Assembly: GCF_030908625.1 (NCBI RefSeq)
Contig: NZ_CP133133.1
Location: 2,790,001-2,854,000 of the forward strand
From: Paludicola sp. MB14-C6
GTDB taxonomy: Bacteria > Bacillota > Clostridia > Oscillospirales > Ruminococcaceae
Reading direction: 5' to 3'
Length of the DNA: 64,000 bases
Below, one piece after another: positions 16,514 through 24,333 of this stretch (within the stretch, counting starts at the first letter, position 1; each line of letters starts with the position of its first letter). The position numbers and the translations under genes were made by a program. The notes beneath the pieces are model-generated. The model was not told where the DNA came from and did no database searches. It saw only the letters and a program-made list of their open reading frames with translations.

Positions 16514-17638
16514 ATGAATTTTTTGAAATATGTTAGTCCTTGTCATTTCGGTTTGGAAAGTGTTTTGGCGGGCGAATTAAAACGTATGGGAGCAAACAAC
16601 GTAGTAGCTCATAATGGTAAAGTAACTTTTAGTGGTGACTATTCTATGATGGCACGCGCTAATATTAATTTAAGAACAGCTGAGCGTGTTTTAATTGAAT
16701 TAGGCAGCTTTAAAGCTTGCACATTTGATGAGCTTTTTACGGGAACACAAAAAATTCAATTAGAAAGCTTTATTGGCTCTAAAGATGCATTTCCTGTAAA
16801 GGGTTGGTCGTTGAATTCACAATTGCGCAGTATACCGGATTGTCAATCTATTATTAAGAAAGCGCTCGTAGAGCGTATGAAAAAACATTATCATATGGAA
16901 TGGTTTCCTGAAACGGGCGCTGTACATCAAATACAATTTTCTATTCATAATGATGAAGTTACGATTATGCTTGATACAACAGGTCCTGGCTTGCATAAAA
17001 GAGGTTATCGTGTAAACTCGAATGCTGCACCAATTAAAGAGACCTTAGCAGCCGGTATTATCGATTTAGCAAGAGTACGTGATCGAAGCGTATTCTACGA
17101 TCCATTCTGTGGATCAGGCACATTTGTAATTGAAGCTGCAATGAAAGCTTTGAATATTCCTCCATGCCTAAAACGTAAATTTGCTGCGCAAAATTACCCA
17201 ATGTTTGAACCACAATTATGGGCAGAGGAACGTACAAGAGCATTAGATTTAATTAAGCGTGATGCAGAATTCTTTGCATATGGATCTGATATTGATCCGT
17301 TAGCGGTTGAACTGACAAAAGAAAATGCCAAAAAGGCAGGAGTATTTTCCAAGATATTAGTAACGCAAAAAGATATTGTTGATTTTGATATGAAAAGCGA
17401 AACAGGTATTATTTGTTGTAATCCTCCTTATGGCGAACGAATGTTGGAACTTCAACAAGCAGAAGAGATTTATAAAAAGATGGGGCGTGTATTTGAAGAA
17501 ACAGAGCATGCGAATATTTATATTATTAGTCCATCTGAGAAATTTGAAAACATTTATGGTAAAAAAGCAACAAAACGTAGAAAGCTGTATAATGGTATGA
17601 TTAAATGTCAGCTCTATATGTATTTTAATAAAATGTAA
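16514..17638 (+). CDS. THUMP-domain class I rRNA methyltransferase (RlmL/YpsC-like)
   Basis: A protein of 374 residues. The N-terminal half (1-155) carries the THUMP RNA-binding domain. The C-terminal half is a Rossmann methyltransferase with the SAM-binding DPFCGSGTFVIEAA near residue 196 and the catalytic CNPPYGER (NPPY) near residue 301, which marks N2-guanine methyltransferases. It resembles the N-terminal part of E. coli RlmL, which methylates G2445 of 23S rRNA, and B. subtilis YpsC. The GGAGG site is 6 bases before the ATG. The target base is inferred from the family. Confidence 0.92.
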   Translation: MNFLKYVSPCHFGLESVLAGELKRMGANNVVAHNGKVTFSGDYSMMARANINLRTAERVLIELGSFKACTFDELFTGTQKIQLESFIGSKDAFPVKGWSLNSQLRSIPDCQSIIKKALVERMKKHYHMEWFPETGAVHQIQFSIHNDEVTIMLDTTGPGLHKRGYRVNSNAAPIKETLAAGIIDLARVRDRSVFYDPFCGSGTFVIEAAMKALNIPPCLKRKFAAQNYPMFEPQLWAEERTRALDLIKRDAEFFAYGSDIDPLAVELTKENAKKAGVFSKILVTQKDIVDFDMKSETGIICCNPPYGERMLELQQAEEIYKKMGRVFEETEHANIYIISPSEKFENIYGKKATKRRKLYNGMIKCQLYMYFNKM

Positions 17639-17684
17639 TTATTTTTATCAAATATAAATCTTACATCAGAAGGAAGGAAACTCA

Positions 17685-18263
17685 ATGAAAGAAACAACAA
17701 AATTATTTTGGAAAGATGCTCGTGATAATTTTTTAAGCCATATAGGCGGCTGGATTGTTTGTTCTATCTTTGCAATTGCTTTTCTTGGATTTATAAATGA
17801 CGATAAACAACCGCTGATACAACTTGCTATTGGCGTATTGTTTTTAATTATCTATTCGTTTCCTGTTTACGGAACAATGTGGCGACAAGGGTATCGTGAT
17901 TTAAATAAACAGCAATTTAATAGAGTACAAAAAGATGTAACACGTGGATTCCGTGTTGGATTAGCTGCGGCTATTCCGTATTTTGTTATGGTACTTTTAT
18001 TGTTCATGACAAAATTAGAATTGTTTCCGAATTTCTTGTTTGTTTTCCGTTTATTGAATGCAGAGATTTGGCCTTTCATTAATATCATCAACGTGTCCCC
18101 ATGGATGCCTGAATTTTCATGGCTGCAGCTGATTGGTGTTGGACTGTTAACAATGATACCTGCTGTTTTAAGCGGTTGTTTCTATTTGTTAGGAAATCAT
18201 GATATTCAACCATGGAACAGACTGGTTTATGTTAAGAAAAAAGATGTAAAAACAAAACAATAA
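17685..18263 (+). CDS. Four-helix membrane protein of unknown function
   Basis: 192 residues with four or five hydrophobic segments (about 20-37, 45-65, 95-120, 150-170) joined by a basic loop (RQGYRDLNKQQFNRVQKDV). The tail is lysine-rich and cytoplasmic. An AAGGAAGG site precedes the ATG. No family recognised. It lies directly before cwlD, and the 16-bp inverted repeat in the gap may affect both genes. Confidence 0.7.
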   Translation: MKETTKLFWKDARDNFLSHIGGWIVCSIFAIAFLGFINDDKQPLIQLAIGVLFLIIYSFPVYGTMWRQGYRDLNKQQFNRVQKDVTRGFRVGLAAAIPYFVMVLLLFMTKLELFPNFLFVFRLLNAEIWPFINIINVSPWMPEFSWLQLIGVGLLTMIPAVLSGCFYLLGNHDIQPWNRLVYVKKKDVKTKQ

Positions 18264-18285
18264 TGGTGGTTCCATTTAGTATATA

Positions 18286-18359
18286 ACCAATATACCCTCC
18301 CATATACTGTATAGAAAGTGATATCATATCTGCTATGCGAATGGGGAGGGTATATTGGT
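18286..18359 (+). promoter_or_regulatory. Inverted repeat that masks the cwlD ribosome site
   Basis: ACCAATATACCCTCCC (18286-18301) is the exact complement of GGGAGGGTATATTGGT (18344-18359), 42 bases apart. The right arm contains the GGGAGGG ribosome site of cwlD and ends one base before its ATG. In RNA it would close the start site; as DNA it could also be an operator. Confidence 0.75.
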
Positions 18360-19085
18360 ATGTTTACGAAGTCTAGGCAATATAATACTGTTTTTGGTAC
18401 AATACTTGTAATCGTTATTATTGCAGTTGTTGTGTTAACGGTTAGTAATATCGCAACAACAATCAGCGTTAATAAATTTAATTTTAATGAGTGCAAGCAA
18501 GTAGTAATCGATCCGGGGCACGGAGGCTTTGATCCGGGTGCTATTGGAGTAAACAAAGCTTTAGAAAAAGACATTAACCTAGCTATTGGGTTGCAGTTAC
18601 GGGATATATTAATTGCCAATGGTTACGATGTTATTATGACTAGAACCAATGACACTGCAATTAACGAGAATAAAATTTCTGGTGTAAAAAGTAGTAAAAC
18701 GTCTGATTTAAAGAACAGATTAAAGATTATTGAAAACCATCCTAAAGCAATTGCGTTATCTATTCATCAAAATGAATATGTTGCCGAAAGCTCCAGTGGT
18801 GCTCAAATGTTTTATGGGCGAAAAAATGAAGCAAGCAAATCTTTAGCAGAATCCATTCAAAATTCTTTTGTAAATAATCTTCAGCCGAATAATAAGAGAG
18901 TGGTTAAGCGGTCTACATCTGATGTTTATATTGTTCATAATTCTAAAACGCCGATTGTTTTAGTTGAATGTGGATTTCTATCCAATTGGAATGATGCAAA
19001 GTTATTGACTAATGAGGAATATCAAAAAAAAGTAGCTTTTACAATTTATTGCGGAATTGCAAAGGCTAAATATATGGAAGACTAG
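18360..19085 (+). CDS. cwlD: N-acetylmuramoyl-L-alanine amidase CwlD, spore cortex
   Basis: A protein of 241 residues with one membrane anchor (about 14-34) and an Amidase_3 domain. VIDPGHGGFDPGAIG carries the zinc His. EKDINLAIG supplies the catalytic-helix Glu, and the second zinc His is in LSIHQNEY. VECGFLSNWNDAKLLTNEEY holds the catalytic Glu. CwlD, with PdaA, makes muramic-delta-lactam in spore cortex peptidoglycan, which lets germination enzymes recognise cortex. The ATG at 18360 is chosen because GGGAGGG lies 9 bases upstream; an in-frame GTG at 18318 lacks a site. The start is buried in a perfect hairpin. Confidence 0.93.
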   Translation: MFTKSRQYNTVFGTILVIVIIAVVVLTVSNIATTISVNKFNFNECKQVVIDPGHGGFDPGAIGVNKALEKDINLAIGLQLRDILIANGYDVIMTRTNDTAINENKISGVKSSKTSDLKNRLKIIENHPKAIALSIHQNEYVAESSSGAQMFYGRKNEASKSLAESIQNSFVNNLQPNNKRVVKRSTSDVYIVHNSKTPIVLVECGFLSNWNDAKLLTNEEYQKKVAFTIYCGIAKAKYMED

Positions 19086-19086
19086 C

Positions 19087-19107
19087 TGGCGTATTACGAA
19101 TACGCCT
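19087..19107. repeat. Left copy of the cwlD terminator hairpin
   Basis: GGCGTAT-TACGA-ATACGCC hairpin just after the cwlD stop. An identical copy with a T tract lies at 19313-19334. They flank a 205-bp element as a target duplication. Confidence 0.8.
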
Positions 19108-19312
19108 TAGGCTGTAGAAAAATTTTAAACGAAAGCAAAAACTGAAATACAGAAGAGATTTAGCTGCCAAATTTGTTTTTTTATCCATGCTTTTTGGGGC
19201 GATTGCCAAAAAAGCATGGCCAGGTTTGGGCAGATAGCCCAATATTGAAATAGCAAGAAAAAACCTTATATCTTGCAATTATTAAATTATAATTTACTTT
19301 ATCGACAGTATG
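19108..19312. mobile_element. Small non-autonomous element (MITE) with IS1182-like ends
   Basis: 205 bases without a gene, flanked by two copies of the cwlD terminator hairpin. Its left end (AGGCTGTAGAAAAA) matches the IS1182-family right end in this window (AGCTTGTAGAAAAA) at 12 of 14 bases. Its right end (CATACTGTCGATAAAG on the complement) matches the IS left end at 11 of 16. Inside is a long imperfect hairpin: outer arms near CTGCCAAA and TTTGGGCAG, inner arms CCATGCTTTTTGG and CCAAAAAAGCATGG. It is probably mobilised by an IS1182-type transposase. Confidence 0.65.
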
Positions 19313-19340
19313 AGGCGTATTACGAATACGCCTTTTATAT
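19313..19340 (+). terminator. Right copy of the hairpin, the functional cwlD terminator
   Basis: AGGCGTAT-TACGA-ATACGCCT with TTTTATAT after it; this copy kept the T tract of the original terminator. Confidence 0.7.
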
Positions 19341-19397
19341 AAGTAAAAATGGGACAAGCATCCCTTAAGAAATACAGTGAAAGCGTGGAGAGTAAAT

Positions 19398-20777
19398 ATG
19401 GCAAAACCAAGAAGCTTGTTTGTTTGTAATCAATGTGCATATGAAACGCCGAAATGGATGGGACGTTGTCCGGAATGTGGAAATTGGAATAGTTTTGAAG
19501 AGCAAATAAAAGCAGTATCTACACCACCTGCAGCACATAAAGCACAAATAGGGCATAATTACAGCAATGTTGCAGAGCTAATTCGCATTGGAGAAATTGA
19601 CACTGAAAATGAGGTGAGGTTTCATACCGGTGTCAGTGAGTTAGATCGTGTACTCGGTGGTGGAATTGTGAAAGGCTCACTTGTTTTATTAGGCGGCGAT
19701 CCCGGTATCGGTAAATCAACACTACTACTTCAAATATGTGAGTATTTAGGAAAAAATCTTTCGATTCTTTATGTTTCAGGTGAAGAGTCTGTGCGTCAAT
19801 TGAAGCTTAGAGCAAATAGACTGCATGTAAACAGCGATAACCTTTCCATTTTAGCGTCTACTGATGTTGAAGTAATCGGCAATACTATTTTGCAGCATAA
19901 GCCGAATATTGTTATGATTGACTCAATTCAAACAATGTGTATTAGCAGTGTAACCTCTTCACCAGGTAGTATCACGCAAGTAAGAGAAAGCACAAACGCA
20001 TTTATGCGTATTGCCAAAAGCGAAGATATACCTATTTTTATTGTAGGCCATGTGAATAAAGATGGTGCAATAGCTGGACCTAAGGTGTTGGAACATATCG
20101 TTGACGCAGTATTATACTTTGAAGGCGAGCGTAATTTAACATATCGTATTTTAAGAGCCGTTAAAAACAGATATGGCTCTACCAATGAAATAGGTGTGTT
20201 CGAGATGACACAAACCGGACTTAACGAAGTAGTAAATCCATCTTTAATGTTATTGTCCGGTCGTTCAATCAATGTATCCGGAACCTGTGTAGCTTGCGTC
20301 ATGGAAGGTTCAAGACCGATTTTAGCAGAAGTACAAGCCCTTGTTACGAAGACAGGCTTTGGAACACCAAGAAGAACTGCAACCGGATTTGATTATAATC
20401 GAATGAATTTGTTTCTTGCAGTTTTAGAAAAACGAGCAGGGTATTTCTTTGGCAATTTAGATGTATATATTAATGTTGTGGGTGGATTACGATTAGACGA
20501 GCCAGGCGCAGATTTATCGGTTGCTATGTCGTTGGTTTCTAGTCTTCGAGACAAGCCGATAGATGATGATATAATCGCTTTTGGCGAAATTGGTTTAGGT
20601 GGCGAAGTAAGAAACGTAGGCAATATATCGGATCGTGTAAAAGAAGCGGAGCGACTTGGCTTCACCAGAGCTATCATACCAAAGCATGCAGTAGCTCAAA
20701 TAAACTTAAATAAGAATTCTAATATTGAAATATTACCTGTGAGTAATATCAAAGAGGCATTTCAGATTATCTTATAA
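19398..20777 (+). CDS. radA: DNA repair protein RadA
   Basis: A protein of 459 residues, normal for RadA/Sms. The N-terminal zinc finger has Cys10, Cys13, Cys24 and Cys27. The RecA-like ATPase core has Walker A GGDPGIGKST near residue 99 and Walker B IVMIDSIQTM. The RadA-specific KNRYGSTNE motif is near 256, and a Lon-protease-like domain ends the protein. RadA drives branch migration of recombination intermediates. The ATG at 19398 has GGAGAG upstream; the GTG at 19377 is less likely. Single gene with a hairpin behind it. Confidence 0.97.
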   Translation: MAKPRSLFVCNQCAYETPKWMGRCPECGNWNSFEEQIKAVSTPPAAHKAQIGHNYSNVAELIRIGEIDTENEVRFHTGVSELDRVLGGGIVKGSLVLLGGDPGIGKSTLLLQICEYLGKNLSILYVSGEESVRQLKLRANRLHVNSDNLSILASTDVEVIGNTILQHKPNIVMIDSIQTMCISSVTSSPGSITQVRESTNAFMRIAKSEDIPIFIVGHVNKDGAIAGPKVLEHIVDAVLYFEGERNLTYRILRAVKNRYGSTNEIGVFEMTQTGLNEVVNPSLMLLSGRSINVSGTCVACVMEGSRPILAEVQALVTKTGFGTPRRTATGFDYNRMNLFLAVLEKRAGYFFGNLDVYINVVGGLRLDEPGADLSVAMSLVSSLRDKPIDDDIIAFGEIGLGGEVRNVGNISDRVKEAERLGFTRAIIPKHAVAQINLNKNSNIEILPVSNIKEAFQIIL

Positions 20778-20779
20778 CA

Positions 20780-20813
20780 AAATCCTCGCCGCCATTGTAG
20801 GCTGCGAGGATTT
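20780..20813 (+). terminator. Hairpin after radA
   Basis: 14-bp stem with one mismatch (20780-20793 and 20800-20813), 6-base loop; weak T tract. Confidence 0.7.
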
Positions 20814-20876
20814 GCTATAGTAAAGTGTTAGGTATATGGCAATATTATTTTGTACGCTTGCATTAGAATGTTTGAT

Positions 20877-21134
20877 TTAGCCATGAAGATTATTCGCTTG
20901 TCGATCCATGTTTTCAATTACAATGTCATGTATATCACCTAATGAGGCACAATATTCGAGTACTTTCCATGGAACATTGGTGTGAAAATGAATTTTTATT
21001 AAATCTTCGTCACCAACAGCAAGTAAACAGTCACCCTCAATATTATTTGTAATATAATCATTTATTGCATCTTCTGAAAGATTTTCTCCCTCAATTAGTA
21101 ATTGCGTGTCATACCTATAATCGAGCATAATCAT
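20877..21134 (-). CDS. Stand-alone FakA/DAK C-terminal-type domain
   Basis: About 85 residues that match the C-terminal region of FakA/dihydroxyacetone-kinase-like proteins: YRYDTQLLIEG, then LAVGDEDLIKIHFHTNVPWKVLEYCASLGDIHDI and ENM. In FakA this domain contacts the fatty-acid-binding FakB partner; the kinase domain is absent here. ATG 21134 or 21128 are both plausible with the GGAAAGGA site; the GTG at 21146 overlaps it. There is no operon partner. It may be a small regulator or a remnant of a larger gene. Confidence 0.7.
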   Translation of the reverse strand: MIMLDYRYDTQLLIEGENLSEDAINDYITNNIEGDCLLAVGDEDLIKIHFHTNVPWKVLEYCASLGDIHDIVIENMDRQANNLHG

Positions 21135-21249
21135 TTTCCTTTCCACCTACATATTTTTAATCGTGTATAATTTCATATATATTACTGTGATATTTCCAAT
21201 ATAGCACAATTACAATGTCGATTCAAGTACAATGACGCTATTAATTACA

Positions 21250-21293
21250 AACAAAGAGAAAGACGATAGCTACAATAACGTAGCTATCGTCTT
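21250..21293 (-). terminator. Terminator of spoVT
   Basis: Perfect 14-bp stem (21260-21273 and 21280-21293), 6-base loop; the side downstream of spoVT is T-rich on the minus strand. Confidence 0.88.
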
Positions 21294-21322
21294 CCTTGTT
21301 TCGGAACTTATATTTGCAAAAG

Positions 21323-21868
21323 TTAGTCTTCTAGTTGTTTTGCAATCAAAGCAGAAGCGATATCAATTAGCTTTAATTGAAGATCTGTAGCTTTTGATTC
21401 AGAATCGCCAGAAAGGAATAAAATTGTGCCGCAAACGTCGCCAGCAACAGTGATAACACCACTAGCTACTGCGTAACGGTCAATACCTTCTACAGGGCGT
21501 AGAGGAGATTTGCTTGTATCGGTATAAGCATAGTTCTTTCTTTGTTCCATTAGTTCTTCTAATAGAGGGGAAATTCTTCTTTCAAGAATTTCTTTTTTAG
21601 GAATACCAGCAGCAGAAACTACATGGTCTTTATCGCAAACAATACAAGGTAATCCGCCATTTTTGTGTAGTACTTCAGCGTACATGCTAGAATAAGTTGA
21701 AATTTCAGTGATAGGAGAGTATTTTTTGAAAATAACTTCACCATCATTACTTGTATATATTTCTAGAGGATCACCCTCGCGAATTCTCATTGTTCTTCTA
21801 ATTTCTTTTGGGATAACAACACGACCAAGATCGTCGATTCTTCTTACTATTCCGGTTGCTTTCATCAT
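21323..21868 (-). CDS. spoVT: Stage V sporulation regulator SpoVT
   Basis: A protein of 181 residues. The N-terminal AbrB-type swapped-hairpin DNA-binding domain (MKATGIVRRIDDLGRVVIPK, then EIRRTMRIREGDPLEIY) is followed by a GAF-like domain from about residue 55. This is the full SpoVT architecture. SpoVT tunes sigma-G-dependent genes in the forespore. GGAGA precedes the double ATG. Strong evidence that the host forms spores. Confidence 0.97.
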   Translation of the reverse strand: MMKATGIVRRIDDLGRVVIPKEIRRTMRIREGDPLEIYTSNDGEVIFKKYSPITEISTYSSMYAEVLHKNGGLPCIVCDKDHVVSAAGIPKKEILERRISPLLEELMEQRKNYAYTDTSKSPLRPVEGIDRYAVASGVITVAGDVCGTILFLSGDSESKATDLQLKLIDIASALIAKQLED

Positions 21869-22528
21869 AACTTTATTTCTCCATTTCTCCAGCGATATAA
21901 ATCAAATTAAATGAATACGGCTCGACATTTGTCGCTGGACAATGTCAGCTATTGGCTTGGCTTTTCATAAGGTGTCAATTTTCTTCATTACAAAACGGTA
22001 TGATCCTAATGCCTCCTAATTCTCGTTTCATTTATTGGTAATGAGCGAATTTATTTCTATTGCTAGTATTCGCTTGCGGTAAAAATTTATACAGCAAAAT
22101 AACAAATAAATTGTATAAAAATTTTAGAATTAGATTTTTTTATTAGGATATTAAGTAACTCTCAGCCAGTATATTTTACCTAAAAAAGCCATACAGTTTG
22201 TAAACAAATTATGTATATATCATGAAAAATAGTTAAACATTATTATACAGCTTGTTTTATCTAAAAAATAGTACAAAAATCTACACAAAAATGGTAAATC
22301 AATACAGTGGGAGTTTGTCAAACTTTTAACGTGAAAAAAATAACATTTTTAACATTGAAATATACGAATTGTATACTTTTAATTCCTATGAAAAAGGTAT
22401 AAATACTCTGTAAAATTTCATATAATTAATCGTTAATTTTTATATTTTATGCAATAAAAATAGATTATTAATCATTAATACAATATTTTTATTGATTATA
22501 GATATTTCAAATGAAATACAAAAAAGTC
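21869..22528. other. Long AT-rich region between spoVT and tRNA-Leu
   Basis: About 660 bases with no convincing gene on either strand. The left end must hold the spoVT promoter; no clear sigma-G boxes were found by eye. A short GCGAAT/ATTCGC pair at about 22045-22072 is the only structure seen. Confidence 0.5.
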
Positions 22529-22557
22529 TTGACAAAAGATTCTAATATTGATATAAT
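22529..22557 (+). promoter_or_regulatory. Promoter of the first tRNA-Leu gene
   Basis: Consensus TTGACA (22529-22534), 17-base spacer, TATAAT (22552-22557); 13 bases before the tRNA. Confidence 0.92.
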
Positions 22558-22570
22558 AGCAAAGTCAGTT

Positions 22571-22655
22571 GCGGACGTGGCGGAATTGGCAGACGCGCTA
22601 GATTTAGGCTCTAGTGTTGAGAGACGTGAGTGTTCAAGTCACTTCGTCCGCACCA
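22571..22655 (+). tRNA. tRNA-Leu (anticodon TAG)
   Basis: 85-base class II tRNA with encoded CCA. The 7-bp acceptor stem is GCGGACG/CGTCCGC. The anticodon arm CTAGA-TTTAGGC-TCTAG gives anticodon UAG. The long variable arm and TTCAAGT T-loop fit leucine. Identical to the copy at 23822. Confidence 0.97.
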
Positions 22656-22692
22656 AAATAACCGATAGACTTTTGTCTATCGGTTATTTTAC
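22656..22692 (+). terminator. Terminator of the first tRNA-Leu
   Basis: 16-bp perfect stem (22655-22670 and 22675-22690), TTTT loop; starts on the last base of the tRNA. Confidence 0.9.
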
Positions 22693-22701
22693 TTGATTGA
22701 A

Positions 22702-22734
22702 GAAGTGAGTTGATTGTCACATTCGTCCGCTCCA
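22702..22734 (+). pseudogene. tRNA-Leu 3'-end remnant 1
   Basis: A degenerate copy of the T arm, acceptor strand and CCA of the adjacent tRNA: GTGAGTTGATTGTCAC then ATTCGTCCGCTCCA. Too short to be a tRNA. Confidence 0.7.
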
Positions 22735-22869
22735 AAATAAAGAGTCCAGTTGAATGAAATAAGAAACAACACATTTCGTAATCATTTTGCTCATATCCAA
22801 TATATCACTGAACTAGCAGATAAATAAAAATTTGTTCCAAAAATGATTCCTTTTCGATAACTTATGTGT

Positions 22870-22970
22870 TATAATAAAAAAAATCTGCCACCGGGTAGAA
22901 ATGCGAAAAGCATTCGTTTCCACATCGTTAGGTCTATGAAGATGTGTATGCGGATGCTTATTTTTTTGGA
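22870..22970 (+). promoter_or_regulatory. Terminator/antiterminator leader upstream of pnuC (candidate riboswitch)
   Basis: Starts at a TATAAT (22870-22875). A hairpin CTGCC-ACCG-GGTAG (22885-22898) is followed by AATGC-GAAAA-GCATT (22900-22914). The second arm of that stem is also the first arm of GCATTCG (22910-22916)/CGGATGC (22951-22957), which with an inner CACATC/GATGTG stem and a T tract forms a terminator. The two folds exclude each other. I cannot match it to a named class. Confidence 0.6.
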
Positions 22971-22976
22971 GGATTC

Positions 22977-23675
22977 ATGAAAAAATTCAAATTACCATTT
23001 CATTATTTTTCTAAAGTTGAACTGACACTGTGGTTTGGTTCTATTTTTGTAATAGGTATCTTCTTTTGCTTTTTTGATCGAAATAATTACTTAACACTTA
23101 TGGCTTCATTGATTGGCGTTACCTCATTGATTTTCAATGCAAAAGGGAATCCATTTGGCCAGCTTCTCATGATTATATTCAGTTTACTTTACGGAATCAT
23201 ATCGTTTACTTTTTGCTATTATGGAGAGATGATAACATATCTTGGAATGACTATGCCAATGGCGATATTTGCATTGATTTCTTGGATCAGAAATCCGTAC
23301 AATGGAAATAAGTCAGAGGTGAAAGTTAATTATCTATCCCGAACAGAAAGTGTTTTTATGTGGATTTTAACAATACTAATTACCTTCGTATTCTATTTTA
23401 TTTTGGAATATTTTCATACGACAAATATTTTGTTAAGCACTATATCTGTGACAACAAGTTTTGTTGCGGTGTACCTTACTTTTAGGAGAAGCCCTTTTTA
23501 CGCTATTGGATATGCTGCCAATGACATTGTACTTATTATTCTATGGACTATGGCAATGATTGAAGAAGTGTCATATGTATCCGTTGTTGTTTGCTTTATG
23601 GCGTTTCTTGTAAATGATATTTATGGATTTGTAAATTGGAATAGGATGGGCAAACGTCAAGCTGAAAATTTGTAA
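22977..23675 (+). CDS. pnuC: PnuC family transporter (nicotinamide riboside/related vitamin)
   Basis: A protein of 232 residues with seven predicted membrane segments and the PnuC fold: WFGSIFVIGIFFCF, GNPFGQLLMIIFSLLYGIIS, SWIRNPYNG. PnuC proteins take up nicotinamide riboside by facilitated diffusion; close relatives carry thiamine (PnuT) or riboflavin (PnuX), and the substrate-specific residues were not resolved by eye. GGAGG lies 5 bases before the ATG at 22977. It stands alone between the two tRNA-Leu genes behind a switch-like leader, so ligand-controlled expression is likely. Confidence 0.88.
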   Translation: MKKFKLPFHYFSKVELTLWFGSIFVIGIFFCFFDRNNYLTLMASLIGVTSLIFNAKGNPFGQLLMIIFSLLYGIISFTFCYYGEMITYLGMTMPMAIFALISWIRNPYNGNKSEVKVNYLSRTESVFMWILTILITFVFYFILEYFHTTNILLSTISVTTSFVAVYLTFRRSPFYAIGYAANDIVLIILWTMAMIEEVSYVSVVVCFMAFLVNDIYGFVNWNRMGKRQAENL

Positions 23676-23779
23676 AAGAATGAATACTATTTCGAGCTTA
23701 ACCGAACGAATTGCTGGTTATTATAGTTACATAACAAATTAAATGAAAGTTTTACCAATGAATTTTATAAGAAAAAGTC

Positions 23780-23808
23780 TTGACAATAAGGCATAATCTT
23801 GCTATAAT
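23780..23808 (+). promoter_or_regulatory. Promoter of the second tRNA-Leu gene
   Basis: TTGACA (23780-23785), 17-base spacer, TATAAT (23803-23808). The spacer differs from that of copy 1, while the bases next to the tRNA match. Confidence 0.92.
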
Positions 23809-23821
23809 AATCAAGTCAGTT

Positions 23822-23906
23822 GCGGACGTGGCGGAATTGGCAGACGCGCTAGATTTAGGCTCTAGTGTTGAGAGACGTGAGTGTTCAAGTCACTTCGTCC
23901 GCACCA
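23822..23906 (+). tRNA. tRNA-Leu (anticodon TAG), second copy
   Basis: 85 bases identical to the tRNA at 22571, with encoded CCA and its own promoter and terminator. Confidence 0.97.
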
Positions 23907-23943
23907 AATAAAAAGACTACTCTTTGAGTAGTCTTTTTATTTT
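23907..23943 (+). terminator. Terminator of the second tRNA-Leu
   Basis: Long stem around AAAGACTACTC-TTT-GAGTAGTCTTT with a T-rich end. Confidence 0.9.
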
Positions 23944-23955
23944 ATTGAAATGTAA

Positions 23956-23988
23956 GAAGTGACTTGTTAGTCACCATTCGTCCGCACC
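23956..23988 (+). pseudogene. tRNA-Leu 3'-end remnant 2
   Basis: GTGACTTGTTAGTCACC then ATTCGTCCGCACCA, again a decayed copy of the tRNA 3' end, in the same place behind the terminator as remnant 1. Confidence 0.7.
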
Positions 23989-24074
23989 AAATAAAAAGAG
24001 TAAGAACGACTCAAACATTGCATAGCTCGTTATCAATTTATACATATAAAATCAGTATATTGTTGGTAATATCA

Positions 24075-24103
24075 TTGACTAATTTTAAATAAAGTTGTAT
24101 AAT
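24075..24103 (+). promoter_or_regulatory. Promoter of tRNA-Pro
   Basis: TTGACT (24075-24080), 17-base spacer, TATAAT (24098-24103). Confidence 0.9.
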
Positions 24104-24112
24104 TTAAGTATT

Positions 24113-24189
24113 CGAGGTGTGGCTCAGTTTGGTAGAGCGCTGCGTTCGGGACGCAGAGGCCGTGGGTTCGACTCCCGTCACCTCGACCA
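24113..24189 (+). tRNA. tRNA-Pro (anticodon CGG)
   Basis: 77 bases including CCA. Acceptor stem CGAGGTG/CACCTCG, anticodon arm CTGCG-TTCGGGA-CGCAG (anticodon CGG), T-loop TTCGACT. Confidence 0.95.
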
Positions 24190-24210
24190 ACGGCGAACTG
24201 CCGCTTGTAT

Positions 24211-24240
24211 GTCGCACTTTCAGTAGAGTGCGACTTTTTT
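24211..24240 (+). terminator. Terminator after tRNA-Pro
   Basis: GTCGCACT/AGTGCGAC stem, 8-base loop, six T. A second perfect hairpin (ATACCCTTGCT-TAAT-AGCAAGGGTAT) follows at 24270-24295. Confidence 0.88.
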
Positions 24241-24333
24241 ATGCCTATTTTCATTGACATTCAATTATGATACCCTTGCTTAATAGCAAGGGTATTACTT
24301 TTATAAATTATTGGAAATAAAATTACAAATATC

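Noticed and set aside
19108-19312. 6S or other named structured RNA between cwlD and radA
   Set aside because: The hairpin target duplication and IS1182-like ends explain the segment better as a small mobile element, though a transcript is not excluded.
22511-22696. A 61-codon frame across tRNA-Leu
   Set aside because: It spans the tRNA promoter, tRNA and terminator; a chance frame.
22884-22970. TPP or preQ1 riboswitch before pnuC
   Set aside because: The conserved core motifs of those classes are not present; left as an unnamed leader.
24072-24260. A frame antisense to tRNA-Pro
   Set aside because: It lies over the tRNA and its terminator, no ribosome site; a chance frame.
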